Shown: positions 6,760 through 14,028, counted from the first letter of the stretch. The stretch: DNA of 23,501 nt from Ruminococcaceae bacterium UBA6845 (GCA_002449395.1 DKDP01000027.1:1-23501); one strand, 5' to 3'. The notes: generated by a model not told the origin, from the sequence alone. Program-made: numbers and translations.

Positions 6760-7365
6760 TTAAAAATCAAATCCACCCTCGAAGATAAACCGTCTCAAGA
6801 TCTGATCCAGTTTCATATTGAGCTGGAACGGCTTGATTGAAGAATCTTCAAGCACTTCTAAAAACGCCTTTACGGTTGTGCGATCAACGGTCGCTTTTAG
6901 CTTATCAAAACGACCAAACTCGTTAATGTTTGCCTCAGTTACTTTCATCTGCATAAAGCTGCGAAGCAGTCCTTCATCAATTCCAATAGTAGTAGCAAAA
7001 CGGTGAATCTGATCGTTCTTGGCACGGGTCATGTACTCTGTAATATAATCACGAAGTGTTTTTCCTTCATCAACTGTTACATCGCCGTTCTGTACATCAT
7101 GCAAGAATATGTTAGCATACTTTTGCTCTTCTTGAGTAAGAGTTGCAAAGGACTTATGAAGCTCCTCTAACACAGAAGCGGTTTCTGCTCCATCTTGTAA
7201 TGCTTTGATTTACTTCTTGAAGCGAGAGTTCATATAATCCGCATCATAATCATTCGCCCAAGCATGCTCAATGGTGAAGGAGCCATCATCACTTTTTGCC
7301 CGCAGAGCACCGCACGCAATTCCACCAGGGCCGCAGAACAATTCGCCTAACTTAAATGTTTCCAT
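6760..7365 (-). pseudogene. Deletion chimera: m5C DNA methyltransferase N-terminus joined to type I HsdR C-terminus
   Basis: From ATG 7365 (AGGAGG upstream) one frame runs to 6760, broken only by TAA 7212-7210. The first roughly 43 codons, with FKLGELFCGPGGIACGA and EHAWANDYDAD, are the beginning of a cytosine-5 DNA methyltransferase (SAM-binding motif I). Then, without a frame change, YMNSRFKK, stop, IKALQDGAETAS, LEELHKSFATLTQEEQKYAN and RDYITEYMTRAKND follow: the C-terminal helical part of a type I restriction subunit HsdR, through to a normal-looking C-terminus EGGFDF. The join is at a shared D-A-D. The TAA stands where HsdR usually has Tyr. Everything between the two genes has apparently been deleted. 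A GTG at 7173 leaves a 137-codon open remnant. Confidence 0.82.
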
Positions 7366-7366
7366 T

Positions 7367-7585
7367 TCAGTTATCCTCCTTTTCGGGTATGATTTCTACA
7401 ATATCATCCATAGTACAACCCAATGCAGAGCATATCTTAACAAGCACATCACTGGAGACTACTGCGCCGTCTTTGCCCATCTTGGTGATGGTGGCTATGC
7501 TGATGCCGGCTTTTTCGGCGAGTTCTTTCTTTTTCATATCACGGTCGATTAAAATCTTGAATAATTTTTTATAGCTTGCGGCCAT
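7367..7585 (-). CDS. XRE/Cro-CI family transcriptional regulator
   Basis: 72 residues from the ATG at 7585 (MAASYKKLFK); an upstream ATG at 7600 is possible but lacks a ribosome site, while AGGTG precedes 7585 suitably. It is a single helix-turn-helix: KKELAEKAGISIATITKMGKDG at about residues 18-39, then VLVKICSALGCTMDDIVEI, the classic small Cro-like regulator. It is the first gene of the defence string. Its TGA is one base before the methyltransferase ATG, whose ribosome site lies inside its last codons. It probably controlled the R-M genes, like a C protein, and may now control kwaAB. Confidence 0.88.
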   Translation of the reverse strand: MAASYKKLFKILIDRDMKKKELAEKAGISIATITKMGKDGAVVSSDVLVKICSALGCTMDDIVEIIPEKEDN

Positions 7586-7636
7586 TGTATTACACCTCAT
7601 ACGCAGTTATAAATTTGGCATTTTACCATTTTTATT

Positions 7637-7665
7637 ATTATACCACATTTCAGACTGAATATCAA
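7637..7665 (-). promoter_or_regulatory. Sigma-A promoter of the regulator/Kiwa operon
   Basis: On the minus strand TTGATA (7665-7660), a 17-base spacer and a perfect TATAAT (7642-7637), about 50 bases before the regulator ATG. It is the only strong promoter seen upstream of the whole defence string. Confidence 0.75.
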
Positions 7666-7680
7666 CAGCTTTCGGCATAA

Positions 7681-8025
7681 TAATACTGTGGTTTCAGTAT
7701 TTATCTGCTTTTTGTTGCAAGTTTTCTATTTTCTCCTTGTTTTTCCGTAATCCCCTTTTCTTTGTCTACTGCGGTGCAAATTTTGACTTGAATCAGGGGT
7801 TGTTCAGAGTTATAACAACCGCACAAAAGCAATCTTCTCTCGCGTGATAGCGAGAGGCGTGTAGCTCATATTATTCCGTGGAAATTGCTGTTGACCACAT
7901 AACAGACCACCTACCGTTTCGGAGCATTCGGAAACAGTGGACTGGGGAGCGCCAAAGAGCGCGGTTTTCCAAGCGGAAAGGGGCGAAAAAAGCTATTTTT
8001 AGCGGAAATTGCCCTTATAGGTTCG
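7681..8025. other. Non-coding end of the island
   Basis: No convincing gene on either strand. It contains a perfect stem-loop CTCTCGC-GTGATA-GCGAGAG (7837-7856) and a short GCTA/TAGC hairpin near 7992-8003. An open frame crossing 7878-8117 on the plus strand has no ribosome site, runs through the tRNA fragment and matches nothing. The stretch is what one expects between the last island gene and its attachment site, where recombinase or excisionase arm sites could lie. Confidence 0.5.
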
Positions 8026-8070
8026 TTTGGGACCAAGATGCCGCAGGTTCAAGTCCTGTCGCCTCGACCA
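8026..8070 (+). repeat. 3' half of tRNA-Pro(UGG): distal attachment site (att) of the island
   Basis: The 45 bases fit a tRNA 3' half. They comprise anticodon loop TTTGGGA (UGG), 3' anticodon stem CCAAG, variable ATGCC, T stem GCAGG/CCTGT around TTCAAGT, acceptor CGCCTCG, discriminator A and CCA. The matching 5' half (expected CGAGGCG...) is absent: the bases before TTTGGGA do not pair with CCAAG. Integrases that target tRNA 3' ends rebuild the tRNA at one end and leave this duplicate at the other. The orientation places the intact tRNA and the element to the left. Confidence 0.75.
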
Positions 8071-8073
8071 AAG

Positions 8074-8104
8074 AAAAAGAGCCGATTGCGGCTCTTTTTT
8101 CTTT
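8074..8104 (+). terminator. Rho-independent terminator after the tRNA-Pro fragment
   Basis: AGAGCCG-ATTG-CGGCTCT (8078-8095), a perfect 7-base-pair stem preceded by AAAA and followed by a T run interrupted once by C. It is probably the native tRNA terminator retained beside the att copy. Confidence 0.8.
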
Positions 8105-8141
8105 GCCATGGACTTGAAGCTGTGAAGGTCTGAGCGTTAAG

Positions 8142-8166
8142 AAAAACAGTCCTGTGGACTGTTTTT
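8142..8166. terminator. Perfect stem-loop, possible bidirectional terminator
   Basis: AAAAACAGTCC-TGT-GGACTGTTTTT has an 11-base-pair stem with A and T runs, usable on both strands. It is also the first hairpin of a two-hairpin repeat (the second at 8189-8206, ACTGTCGC/GCGACGGT) that resembles 23128-23203. Confidence 0.55.
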
Positions 8167-8247
8167 AGCGAGGAGCGGTGAGACGGGTACTGTCGCTTGC
8201 GACGGTCGGCGAGCCATCAGTATGCAAGGCGCAGCCGCAGCAGGCGG

Positions 8248-8268
8248 CAAGTCCTGTCGCCTCGACCA
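8248..8268 (+). repeat. Second copy of the tRNA-Pro att core
   Basis: A 21-base exact direct repeat of 8050-8070 (T loop to CCA end), 198 bases further right. Upstream the similarity falls to GCAGG plus a changed loop. It suggests a second, older attachment site or a nested insertion. No gene lies between the two copies. Confidence 0.65.
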
Positions 8269-8364
8269 CCTTTTCTCCGATACCTTATGGCTTCGTGGGA
8301 ATTTTCTTTATTCTCTATCGGCTGCCTTATTGAACTATAAAGCCAATCTGTTCTTACAAACAAA

Positions 8365-9141
8365 TCAAATATATATTTCCGCTTTGGAGAAAAGTACAGC
8401 CTTACCGCTGAGCATCGTGCGCTCTCCTGCATACTGACAGTACAGCGTACCGCCGCGGGCGGATGCCTGATATGCGGTCAGTTTTTGTTTTCCGAGCTTG
8501 TCAGCCCAATACGGTATCACATGGCAGTGTCCTCTCCCACAGACCGGATCTTCTGCCACACCGCATTTCGGCGCGAAGCTGCGGGTCACACAATCGACCG
8601 CTCTGCCCGGAGCGGTAATGTGAAAACACACACCGTCCATCTGTCGGAGCAGTTCTTGATTCGGTTGAACACTTCGCACTTGTTCCTCCTTTTCAAACAC
8701 ACAAACGATGTCTGCTCCGATATATGCTTCTTTCGGCCGTGTTCCCAATGCACAGACAATTTGCTCGGTTACGGGAATCGGGTTTAATGTAAAAGACGGA
8801 AAATCAATTGTGAACAAATCGTCATATTTTTCCACGGTCAGCCGCCCACTGAGCGTATCAAACTGCAATATATTCTGCTCGGGCTCATAAAAGCGGCTGA
8901 TCACATAGGCCGTAGCAAGCGTTGCGTGACCGCACAGTTCTACTTCACCGCCCGGTGTAAACCAACGCAAGCGGTAAGCCTCGCCGTCTTTCACAGCGAA
9001 AGCCGTTTCGGACAGGTTGTTCTCTATGGCAATGTTTTGCATGGTGCGGTCATTCGGCCATTCGTTCATCACACAGACGGCGGCGGGATTTCCCGAAAAG
9101 ATCTTGTCGGTAAACGCATCAACTGTATACTGTTTCATCAT
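8365..9141 (-). CDS. PhzF-family isomerase/epimerase
   Basis: 258 residues, full length. The opening MKQYTVDAFTDKIFSGNPAAVCV and NNLSETAF with the family's catalytic glutamate at E45, then WFTPGGEVELCGHATLATAY (60-80) and a second-half FAPKCGVAEDPVCGRGHCHVIPYW, are diagnostic of the PhzF/diaminopimelate-epimerase-fold family. Members isomerise small carboxylated substrates; the substrate here is unknown, and the name does not imply phenazine production. GAGGGG precedes the ATG. It starts six bases after the aminotransferase gene, so both form an operon divergent from the LysR regulator. Confidence 0.92.
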   Translation of the reverse strand: MMKQYTVDAFTDKIFSGNPAAVCVMNEWPNDRTMQNIAIENNLSETAFAVKDGEAYRLRWFTPGGEVELCGHATLATAYVISRFYEPEQNILQFDTLSGRLTVEKYDDLFTIDFPSFTLNPIPVTEQIVCALGTRPKEAYIGADIVCVFEKEEQVRSVQPNQELLRQMDGVCFHITAPGRAVDCVTRSFAPKCGVAEDPVCGRGHCHVIPYWADKLGKQKLTAYQASARGGTLYCQYAGERTMLSGKAVLFSKAEIYI

Positions 9142-9147
9142 AGCCCC

Positions 9148-10254
9148 TCATTTCTTTCCTGCCGATAAATAGGCATCAACAACTCTTATGCTTTCGGAAA
9201 AGCTTTCCCGACACAGTCCGACTCTAAGATATTCGTCCGAGTTTTCCAGCACCGAGGACGGTACGATAAGCACCCCGGTATGCTCTAAAAGGTCCATACA
9301 AAAGCTCATTGCCTGTTTTCCGCCGAGCAGCTTCACATATGCCATAGTCGCGCCCTTCGGCGGCACATAAGCAAAGACATCTGCATGCTTTTCTACAAGC
9401 AATTTTAACAGCACTGTATTTTTGGCGACGATCGCATTGTTGCGTTTGATGATCTCAGCCTTTTTATTCAGTAATTCGCTTGCGATCCACTGACACGGCA
9501 GATTGGTACAGGTGCTTGTGAAGTGGCGGTAGGCAAGCAGCTTTTGCATCAGTTCGGTATTCTTTGTTGCTACCCAACCGAGTCTTAAGCCCGGAGAAGC
9601 GAATGTTTTGGAAAAGCCGCCGAGTGCAACAGCGTTTTCATATACATCGGCAAAAGATGCGTCGGTGCAGCTTGGGTCAAGCCGCAGAAACCGATACATT
9701 TCATCGGCGATCAGTATAATGCCGTATTTACGGCAGAGTTCTGCAATATCCGCCATATCATTGTCGGTAAGACAAGCCCCGGTCGGGTTATGAGGATAAT
9801 TCAGAACAAGCAATTTCGTTTTGCTGCTGACCTTGGAACGCAGCAGCTCAATATCAAACTTCCAATCCTTTTCAAACGGCGGTCGGAATTCCGTAATGCT
9901 GCAGCCGATTTCTTTCGCAACCACCGAGAGCGACTGATACGACGGCATTTGTACGACGATTTCATCGCCCGCTTTCAGCAACGCACGCATGGTAACATAA
10001 ATTGTTTCCTCGCCGCCGTTCATTACTGCTATTTGGTTTGGCGAAACACATTTATAGAGTGAGGACAGTTTTTCTCTGAGCGGTAAGTATCCGTTTCCCA
10101 ATGCATAGCCGAGCGGCTCGTCTGCGTATTTTGTAAGATCAGTTATCACTTCTTTGAGTGGGAGTGATTCAGGGTCTGAACTTCCCATCATATATTTTGC
10201 CTTTGATTCATATTCGGTGAAATAGGCGTCCACAAAAAAACTGCTCATATCCAT
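9148..10254 (-). CDS. PLP-dependent class I/II aminotransferase
   Basis: About 368 residues. The open frame begins at 10269, but GGAGGAA overlies those first codons and is well placed for the ATG at 10254 (MDMSSFF), so I chose that start. Fold-type I signatures, numbered from the longer frame, are: NYPHNPTG (N161), ADEMYR (D189, Y192), GGFSKTFASPGLRLGW with PLP lysine K221 and R229. It would be a cytoplasmic enzyme moving an amino group between an amino acid and a 2-oxo acid; the substrate is unknown. It is co-transcribed with the PhzF-family gene and divergent from the LysR gene, its probable regulator. Confidence 0.9.
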   Translation of the reverse strand: MDMSSFFVDAYFTEYESKAKYMMGSSDPESLPLKEVITDLTKYADEPLGYALGNGYLPLREKLSSLYKCVSPNQIAVMNGGEETIYVTMRALLKAGDEIVVQMPSYQSLSVVAKEIGCSITEFRPPFEKDWKFDIELLRSKVSSKTKLLVLNYPHNPTGACLTDNDMADIAELCRKYGIILIADEMYRFLRLDPSCTDASFADVYENAVALGGFSKTFASPGLRLGWVATKNTELMQKLLAYRHFTSTCTNLPCQWIASELLNKKAEIIKRNNAIVAKNTVLLKLLVEKHADVFAYVPPKGATMAYVKLLGGKQAMSFCMDLLEHTGVLIVPSSVLENSDEYLRVGLCRESFSESIRVVDAYLSAGKK

Positions 10255-10288
10255 AAAGCGTTCCTCCATTCTTGCTTTTTTTATGATT

Positions 10289-10302
10289 ATAGTATATACT
10301 AT
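10289..10302. promoter_or_regulatory. Palindromic operator in the LysR/aminotransferase divergent region
   Basis: ATAGTATATACTAT is a perfect 14-base palindrome. On the minus strand its end merges with TATAAT, the likely -10 of the aminotransferase promoter. It fits the place where a LysR-type protein would act. Site seen, binding inferred. Confidence 0.5.
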
Positions 10303-10361
10303 CTCTTGAAATAAGTAAAATTGATAATTCTTATATGAATATGCAGAAAGGTTATTTGAAA

Positions 10362-11231
10362 ATGGAAAGATATATTGCTTTACTCAAGGTTATTGAGGTC
10401 GGCAGCTTTACGAAGGCGGCGGAGCTTTTGGGCTATACTCAGCCGGCGCTCAGTCAGATGATTGCAGCTTTGGAAAAAGAACTATCTATAAAACTGCTAT
10501 GCCGTTCACGGTACGGCGTATCTTTAACTCCCGAAGGAGAAAGACTGTATCCGTCCATACAAAGCACCGTGCTGCAATATGAAACTATGCGGCGGCAAGC
10601 TGATGAAATTTGCGGACTTGAGTCAGGACTTATCCGTATCGGTACTGTTTCAAGTGTGTCATGTCATTGGCTGCCCGAAATTATCCGCAGCTTTTGGCAG
10701 AAACATCCCAACATTCAAATCGTTCTTCATCAGGGGGATTACACAAGTATCTGTGAATGGGTACGCACCGGCGAGGTGGATTTCGGATTTGTAAATCCGA
10801 ATGCCGTAAAGGGACTTGAAACAACTGTGATAAAAAGCGGCAGGTTCTGCGCCGTGTTACCGAAAGAGCATCCGCTTGCAAAAAAGCGGTCACTTGTTTT
10901 GGAGGACTTTGCAAGCGAGTCGTTTTTATTGCTTGAGGAAGGCGCATACAGCGAACCGCTTGAAGCCTTTCAGGCAGCCGGTATTAAGCCAAATATAAAA
11001 CTGCGTATTCACGATGATTATTCGATCCTCTCTATGGTAGAACAAGGTCTCGGAGTTTCAATTCTGACCGAGCTTGTGCTGAAAAAAACCAATTACGACA
11101 TAACTGTTTTACCGATTGATCCTCCGATCATACGGACAATGAGCATTGTGACGAAGGACAAACGCACGCTGCCGCTTGCAAGCAAGGCGTTTATACGGCA
11201 CATAATTGATAATAGAAATGAATTAAGATAG
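10362..11231 (+). CDS. LysR-family transcriptional regulator
   Basis: About 289 residues from ATG 10362 (MERYIALLKVIEVGSF), preferred over 10335 because AAAGG lies ten bases before it and because LysR proteins usually begin this close to the helix-turn-helix. Winged HTH: SFTKAAELLGYTQPALSQMIAALE. An effector-binding domain of periplasmic-binding-protein type follows (LIRIGTVSSVSCHWLPEIIR, GEVDFGFV, GLGVSILTE). It is divergent from the aminotransferase-PhzF operon, the usual arrangement for a LysR gene and its target. A bidirectional terminator follows at 11345. Confidence 0.92.
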   Translation: MERYIALLKVIEVGSFTKAAELLGYTQPALSQMIAALEKELSIKLLCRSRYGVSLTPEGERLYPSIQSTVLQYETMRRQADEICGLESGLIRIGTVSSVSCHWLPEIIRSFWQKHPNIQIVLHQGDYTSICEWVRTGEVDFGFVNPNAVKGLETTVIKSGRFCAVLPKEHPLAKKRSLVLEDFASESFLLLEEGAYSEPLEAFQAAGIKPNIKLRIHDDYSILSMVEQGLGVSILTELVLKKTNYDITVLPIDPPIIRTMSIVTKDKRTLPLASKAFIRHIIDNRNELR

Positions 11232-11344
11232 TTAGCCGCCCTCTGTATACTTAGTCAAAACACTGTCATAGATTATTCCATGGTACACAGCTATCTCCCT
11301 ACATTATGTCATTTTTACTGTTTTAGAATTGCAAAGTAGACAGC

Positions 11345-11373
11345 AAAACCCGTCGGTTGAACCGGCGGGTTTT
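11345..11373. terminator. Bidirectional terminator between LysR and the CMD-like gene
   Basis: AAAACCCGTCGGTT and AACCGGCGGGTTTT pair over up to 14 positions (one G-U) with A/T runs on both sides. It serves two convergent units: lysR (+) and the aldo/keto reductase operon (-). Confidence 0.85.
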
Positions 11374-11396
11374 GTCATACAATCTAAAAATTTATA

Positions 11397-11717
11397 TTAT
11401 TCCTCATAAATCTTCTTTGCCATTCGGAAGGCTGCCCAGGCTTTCGGCCAGCCGGCATAGAATGCGGCGTGGGTAAGTGCCTCTGCCATCTCCTCTTTTG
11501 TGACGCCGTTCTTCTTGGCGCAGGATATATGATATTCAAGTGAGCTGTCGAGGATTCCGCTTGCCATAAGCGCCGTTACCGTTATCAGACTGCGGTCACG
11601 GGGCGAGAGCTTATCCTCTCTTGACCAAACCTGACCGAAAAGCACGTCGTCGTTAAGCTCGGCAAATTTAGGGGCGAAATCGCCGAGTGCGTCTCTTCCT
11701 GCTGTTACCTTTTCCAT
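11397..11717 (-). CDS. Carboxymuconolactone decarboxylase-like protein
   Basis: 106 residues from ATG 11717 (MEKVTAGRDALG). The longer frame starts with a GTG that belongs to the ribosome site GAAAGGTG, so it was not used. The CMD fold is seen in LSPRDRSLITVTALMASG, LEYHISCAKKNGVTKEEMAEALTHAAFYAGWPKAWAAF, with a Cys and a His in the AhpD-like region; the usual C-x-x-C of AhpD is not present. Last gene of the reductase-cupin-CMD string, a combination often seen together in anaerobic Firmicutes. The substrate is unknown; a role in handling reactive organic compounds is plausible. Confidence 0.88.
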   Translation of the reverse strand: MEKVTAGRDALGDFAPKFAELNDDVLFGQVWSREDKLSPRDRSLITVTALMASGILDSSLEYHISCAKKNGVTKEEMAEALTHAAFYAGWPKAWAAFRMAKKIYEE

Positions 11718-11740
11718 ACTTATCACCTTTCTGTTTTTAA

Positions 11741-12172
11741 TTAAAGTGCGTTATATTCATCGTCGCCGACGGGCTCGCACCACTCGTTTGAGCAGTTCTT
11801 ACCGGGCATCTCTGCGGCAATATGAGAAAACCAACTGTCCTTCTTAGCTCCGTGCCAGTGCTTGACCTCGGGCGGAATGACAATCACCGAACCCGGCGTC
11901 AGGCTTACGGGAGCCTTGCCCTCTTCCTGATACCAGCCCTCGCCTGCCGTGCAGATAAGGAGCTGTCCGCCGCCCTCGTCGGCATGGTGAATGTGCCAGT
12001 TATTGCGGCAACCGGGCTCGAACGTCACGTTTGCAAGAAAGAGACCGCATTTCGGATCAGTCAGCGGATTAAGAAACGATTCGCCGATAAAATACTTTGC
12101 AAAAGCCGTGTTTGCCTCGCCCTTACCGAAAACATTTGCCGAATTAAAATCCTGTTCATTCTGACATTTCAT
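11741..12172 (-). CDS. Small cupin-domain protein
   Basis: About 143 residues; the ATG at 12172 (MKCQNEQDF) fits the AAAGG better than the ATG at 12181, which nearly touches it. Single cupin barrel: WHIHHADEGGGQLLICTAGEGWYQ gives the first metal motif (H-x-H with a downstream Gln in place of the usual Glu) and PPEVKHWHGA the second. Members of this group often accompany CMD-like proteins and aldo/keto reductases. It is cytoplasmic, with activity unknown. Gaps of 15 bases or less to the reductase and 23 bases to the CMD gene support one operon. Confidence 0.88.
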   Translation of the reverse strand: MKCQNEQDFNSANVFGKGEANTAFAKYFIGESFLNPLTDPKCGLFLANVTFEPGCRNNWHIHHADEGGGQLLICTAGEGWYQEEGKAPVSLTPGSVIVIPPEVKHWHGAKKDSWFSHIAAEMPGKNCSNEWCEPVGDDEYNAL

Positions 12173-12187
12173 ATCCGTCATCCTTTC

Positions 12188-13048
12188 TTATTTTCCCGAA
12201 AATACCGGGAAGAAGCTGTATTCGCCGTAATCCTTAATTTTATCAAAATGCTTGAGAGTCTCCATATCCTCGGCAGAAATTGTAAAATCAATGTCCGAAT
12301 TTGATTTCATATGCTCGGGATTTGCGGTCTTGGGCAGGGAAACCATACCGAGATCTATCGTGTAACGAACGCAAAGCTGTGCTGCCGAAACACCGTATTT
12401 TGCCGCCATATCTGCGATCGCCTTATTCTTCAGCGCCTCACCGTGGGCAATCGGAGAATATGCCTCACACTGTATGCCGTTAGCCTTGCAGAAGTCGATA
12501 AGCTCAAGCGGTGTATTGGAAATATGGGTCAGAATCTGATTCACCATCGGCTTGATCTTTGCATCTGCAAGCAGATTTTCAAGATCGTCAACAAGGAAAT
12601 TGGAAACACCGATCGCTCTCAGCTTGCCCGCCTTATAGGCATCCTCAAGCGCACGCCACGCCTCCTTGTTTTCCTCAAAATAACGCTTCTCGCCACGGAA
12701 CTCAGCCCACGGCTGCGGAGCGTGGATAATCATCATATCAAGATAATCAAGCCCCGTCTTTTCAAGCGTTTCATCAATCGACTTTGCCGCAGTTTCATAG
12801 CTCTTATGCTCGGCGGCAACCTTGCTTGTTACGAACAACTTGTCTCTGTCAACACCGCAGGATTTAACTCCCCTGCCGACGCCTGCCTCGTTGCCGTATG
12901 CCTGAGCGGTATCAATGTGGCGGTATCCGAGTGAAACGGCGGCTCTGACAGCCTCATCGGTCTGCTCATCGGGAATCATCCACGTGCCGAGACCGAGCTT
13001 CGGAATTTCCACGCCGTTTGAAAGTGTGTATTTTTCATTCAAGATCAT
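12188..13048 (-). CDS. Aldo/keto reductase
   Basis: 286 residues, full length. NADPH-dependent reduction of aldehydes or ketones to alcohols. The catalytic tetrad is complete: D46 and Y51 (YRHIDTAQAYGNE), K76 (FVTSKV) and H109 (MMIIHAPQPW). The cofactor end shows PKTANPEHMKSN. GGAGGT lies about eight bases before the ATG. First gene of the reductase-cupin-CMD operon, under a MerR-type promoter, which suggests induction by a small toxic or electrophilic compound (inference). Confidence 0.94.
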   Translation of the reverse strand: MILNEKYTLSNGVEIPKLGLGTWMIPDEQTDEAVRAAVSLGYRHIDTAQAYGNEAGVGRGVKSCGVDRDKLFVTSKVAAEHKSYETAAKSIDETLEKTGLDYLDMMIIHAPQPWAEFRGEKRYFEENKEAWRALEDAYKAGKLRAIGVSNFLVDDLENLLADAKIKPMVNQILTHISNTPLELIDFCKANGIQCEAYSPIAHGEALKNKAIADMAAKYGVSAAQLCVRYTIDLGMVSLPKTANPEHMKSNSDIDFTISAEDMETLKHFDKIKDYGEYSFFPVFSGK

Positions 13049-13113
13049 ATAAACTACCTCCTGATTGACATATTAATTTACGAATGATATAATCATCTCG
13101 TTGATTTGATTAT

Positions 13114-13144
13114 ATTTTACTACCTGAAGTTAACTTTAGGTCAA
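13114..13144 (-). promoter_or_regulatory. MerR-type promoter of the aldo/keto reductase operon
   Basis: Minus strand: TTGACC (13144-13139), a 19-base spacer, TAAAAT (13119-13114). The spacer holds a near-perfect dyad ACCTAAAGTTAACTTCAGGT (13141-13122), with AAGTTAACTT at its centre. An over-long 19-20-base spacer containing a dyad is the hallmark of promoters that MerR-family activators untwist. No merR gene lies in the window. Confidence 0.72.
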
Positions 13145-13188
13145 GAGGTAATTTGTTAAAAAATTATGAATTTTATTGAGGTGTCAGT

Positions 13189-14025
13189 ATGGAATATACC
13201 GTTGAATTTTTTCAAAAGAGCGCCGACTATGTTTTGTCGATAATCAAGGAAAAGCCCGAAATAGCGATTATTCTCGGCTCGGGGCTCGGCGATTTCGCAT
13301 CAAAGATTGAGAATCCGATTGAAATAGCATATGAGGATATACCGAACTTTCTTGTTTCAACCGTTTCTTCGCACGCCGGCAAGCTTATCTACGGCAAGGT
13401 CGGCGGCAAAAAGGTTCTCTGTATGGCAGGACGTTTTCACTCCTATGAGGGCTACGATTTTGAACAGCTTGTTATTCCGATACGGCTTTTCAAGCTCCTC
13501 GGCGTTAAGGCTACAATACTGACGAACGCCGCCGGCGCTGTCAACAAGAGCTATGAGGTCGGCGACATTATGATCGTCAGCGATCACATAAAGCTCAACG
13601 GTGCAAGCCCTCTCAGGGGGAAAAATCTTGATTTCTTCGGTCCGAGATTCTTCGATGTGACCGATATGTATACAAAAAATCTGCGTGAATTGGCGCTGAG
13701 ATGCGCCGAGAACAGCGGACTTAATTTTCACGAGGGAGTTTATATGTTTTTCCCGGGACCGCAGTTTGAAACGCCTGCCGAGATCCGTGCGGCGAGATTA
13801 TTGGGCGCCGATGCGGTCGGAATGTCCACGGTGACGGAGGCACTCACGGCGGCTCACTGTTCGATGCCCCTGCTCGCCTTTTCGGTTATGACAAATATGG
13901 CGGCAGGAGTACTTGACTGCAAGCTCTCCGACGAAGAGGTCGGAATTGCGGCGGCAAAAATCGCCGACCGATTCGGGACGTACATTGAAAAGGTTATCAA
14001 GGAAATTGATGTAGGCAACATATAA
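13189..14025 (+). CDS. punA: Purine nucleoside phosphorylase (trimeric type)
   Basis: 278 residues. Splits purine ribo- and deoxyribonucleosides with phosphate to base and pentose-1-phosphate in the salvage pathway. Visible motifs: GSGLG with phosphate-binding S31, VSSHAG (H62), GRFHSYEGY (H84), LTNAAGAV (112-118), PGPQFETPAEIRAARLLGADAVGMSTVTEA (E194, M212) and SVMTNMAAG with base-binding N236. The pattern is that of the low-molecular-mass trimeric class. GAGGTG stands upstream. It is divergent from the reductase operon across about 140 bases and appears to be a single gene. Confidence 0.95.
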   Translation: MEYTVEFFQKSADYVLSIIKEKPEIAIILGSGLGDFASKIENPIEIAYEDIPNFLVSTVSSHAGKLIYGKVGGKKVLCMAGRFHSYEGYDFEQLVIPIRLFKLLGVKATILTNAAGAVNKSYEVGDIMIVSDHIKLNGASPLRGKNLDFFGPRFFDVTDMYTKNLRELALRCAENSGLNFHEGVYMFFPGPQFETPAEIRAARLLGADAVGMSTVTEALTAAHCSMPLLAFSVMTNMAAGVLDCKLSDEEVGIAAAKIADRFGTYIEKVIKEIDVGNI

Positions 14026-14028
14026 TGG

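Noticed and set aside
5118..7212. Stops at conserved Tyr or Cys codons as evidence for stop-codon reassignment
   Set aside because: Intact neighbouring genes end normally at TAA, TGA and TAG, and the affected genes carry other lesions too.
7850..7875. Possible 5' half of tRNA-Pro (GCGAGAGGCGTGTAGCTCA)
   Set aside because: It resembles CGAGGCG plus a D arm but has extra bases, lies about 150 bases from the 3' half, and part of it forms its own hairpin; probably chance.
7878..8117. 79-codon plus-strand open frame
   Set aside because: It has no ribosome site, runs through the tRNA fragment and its terminator, and its product has no family resemblance.
8365..10254. Phenazine or secondary-metabolite cluster because of the PhzF-family gene
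   Set aside because: PhzF-like isomerases are widespread; no other phenazine genes are present, only an aminotransferase and a LysR regulator.
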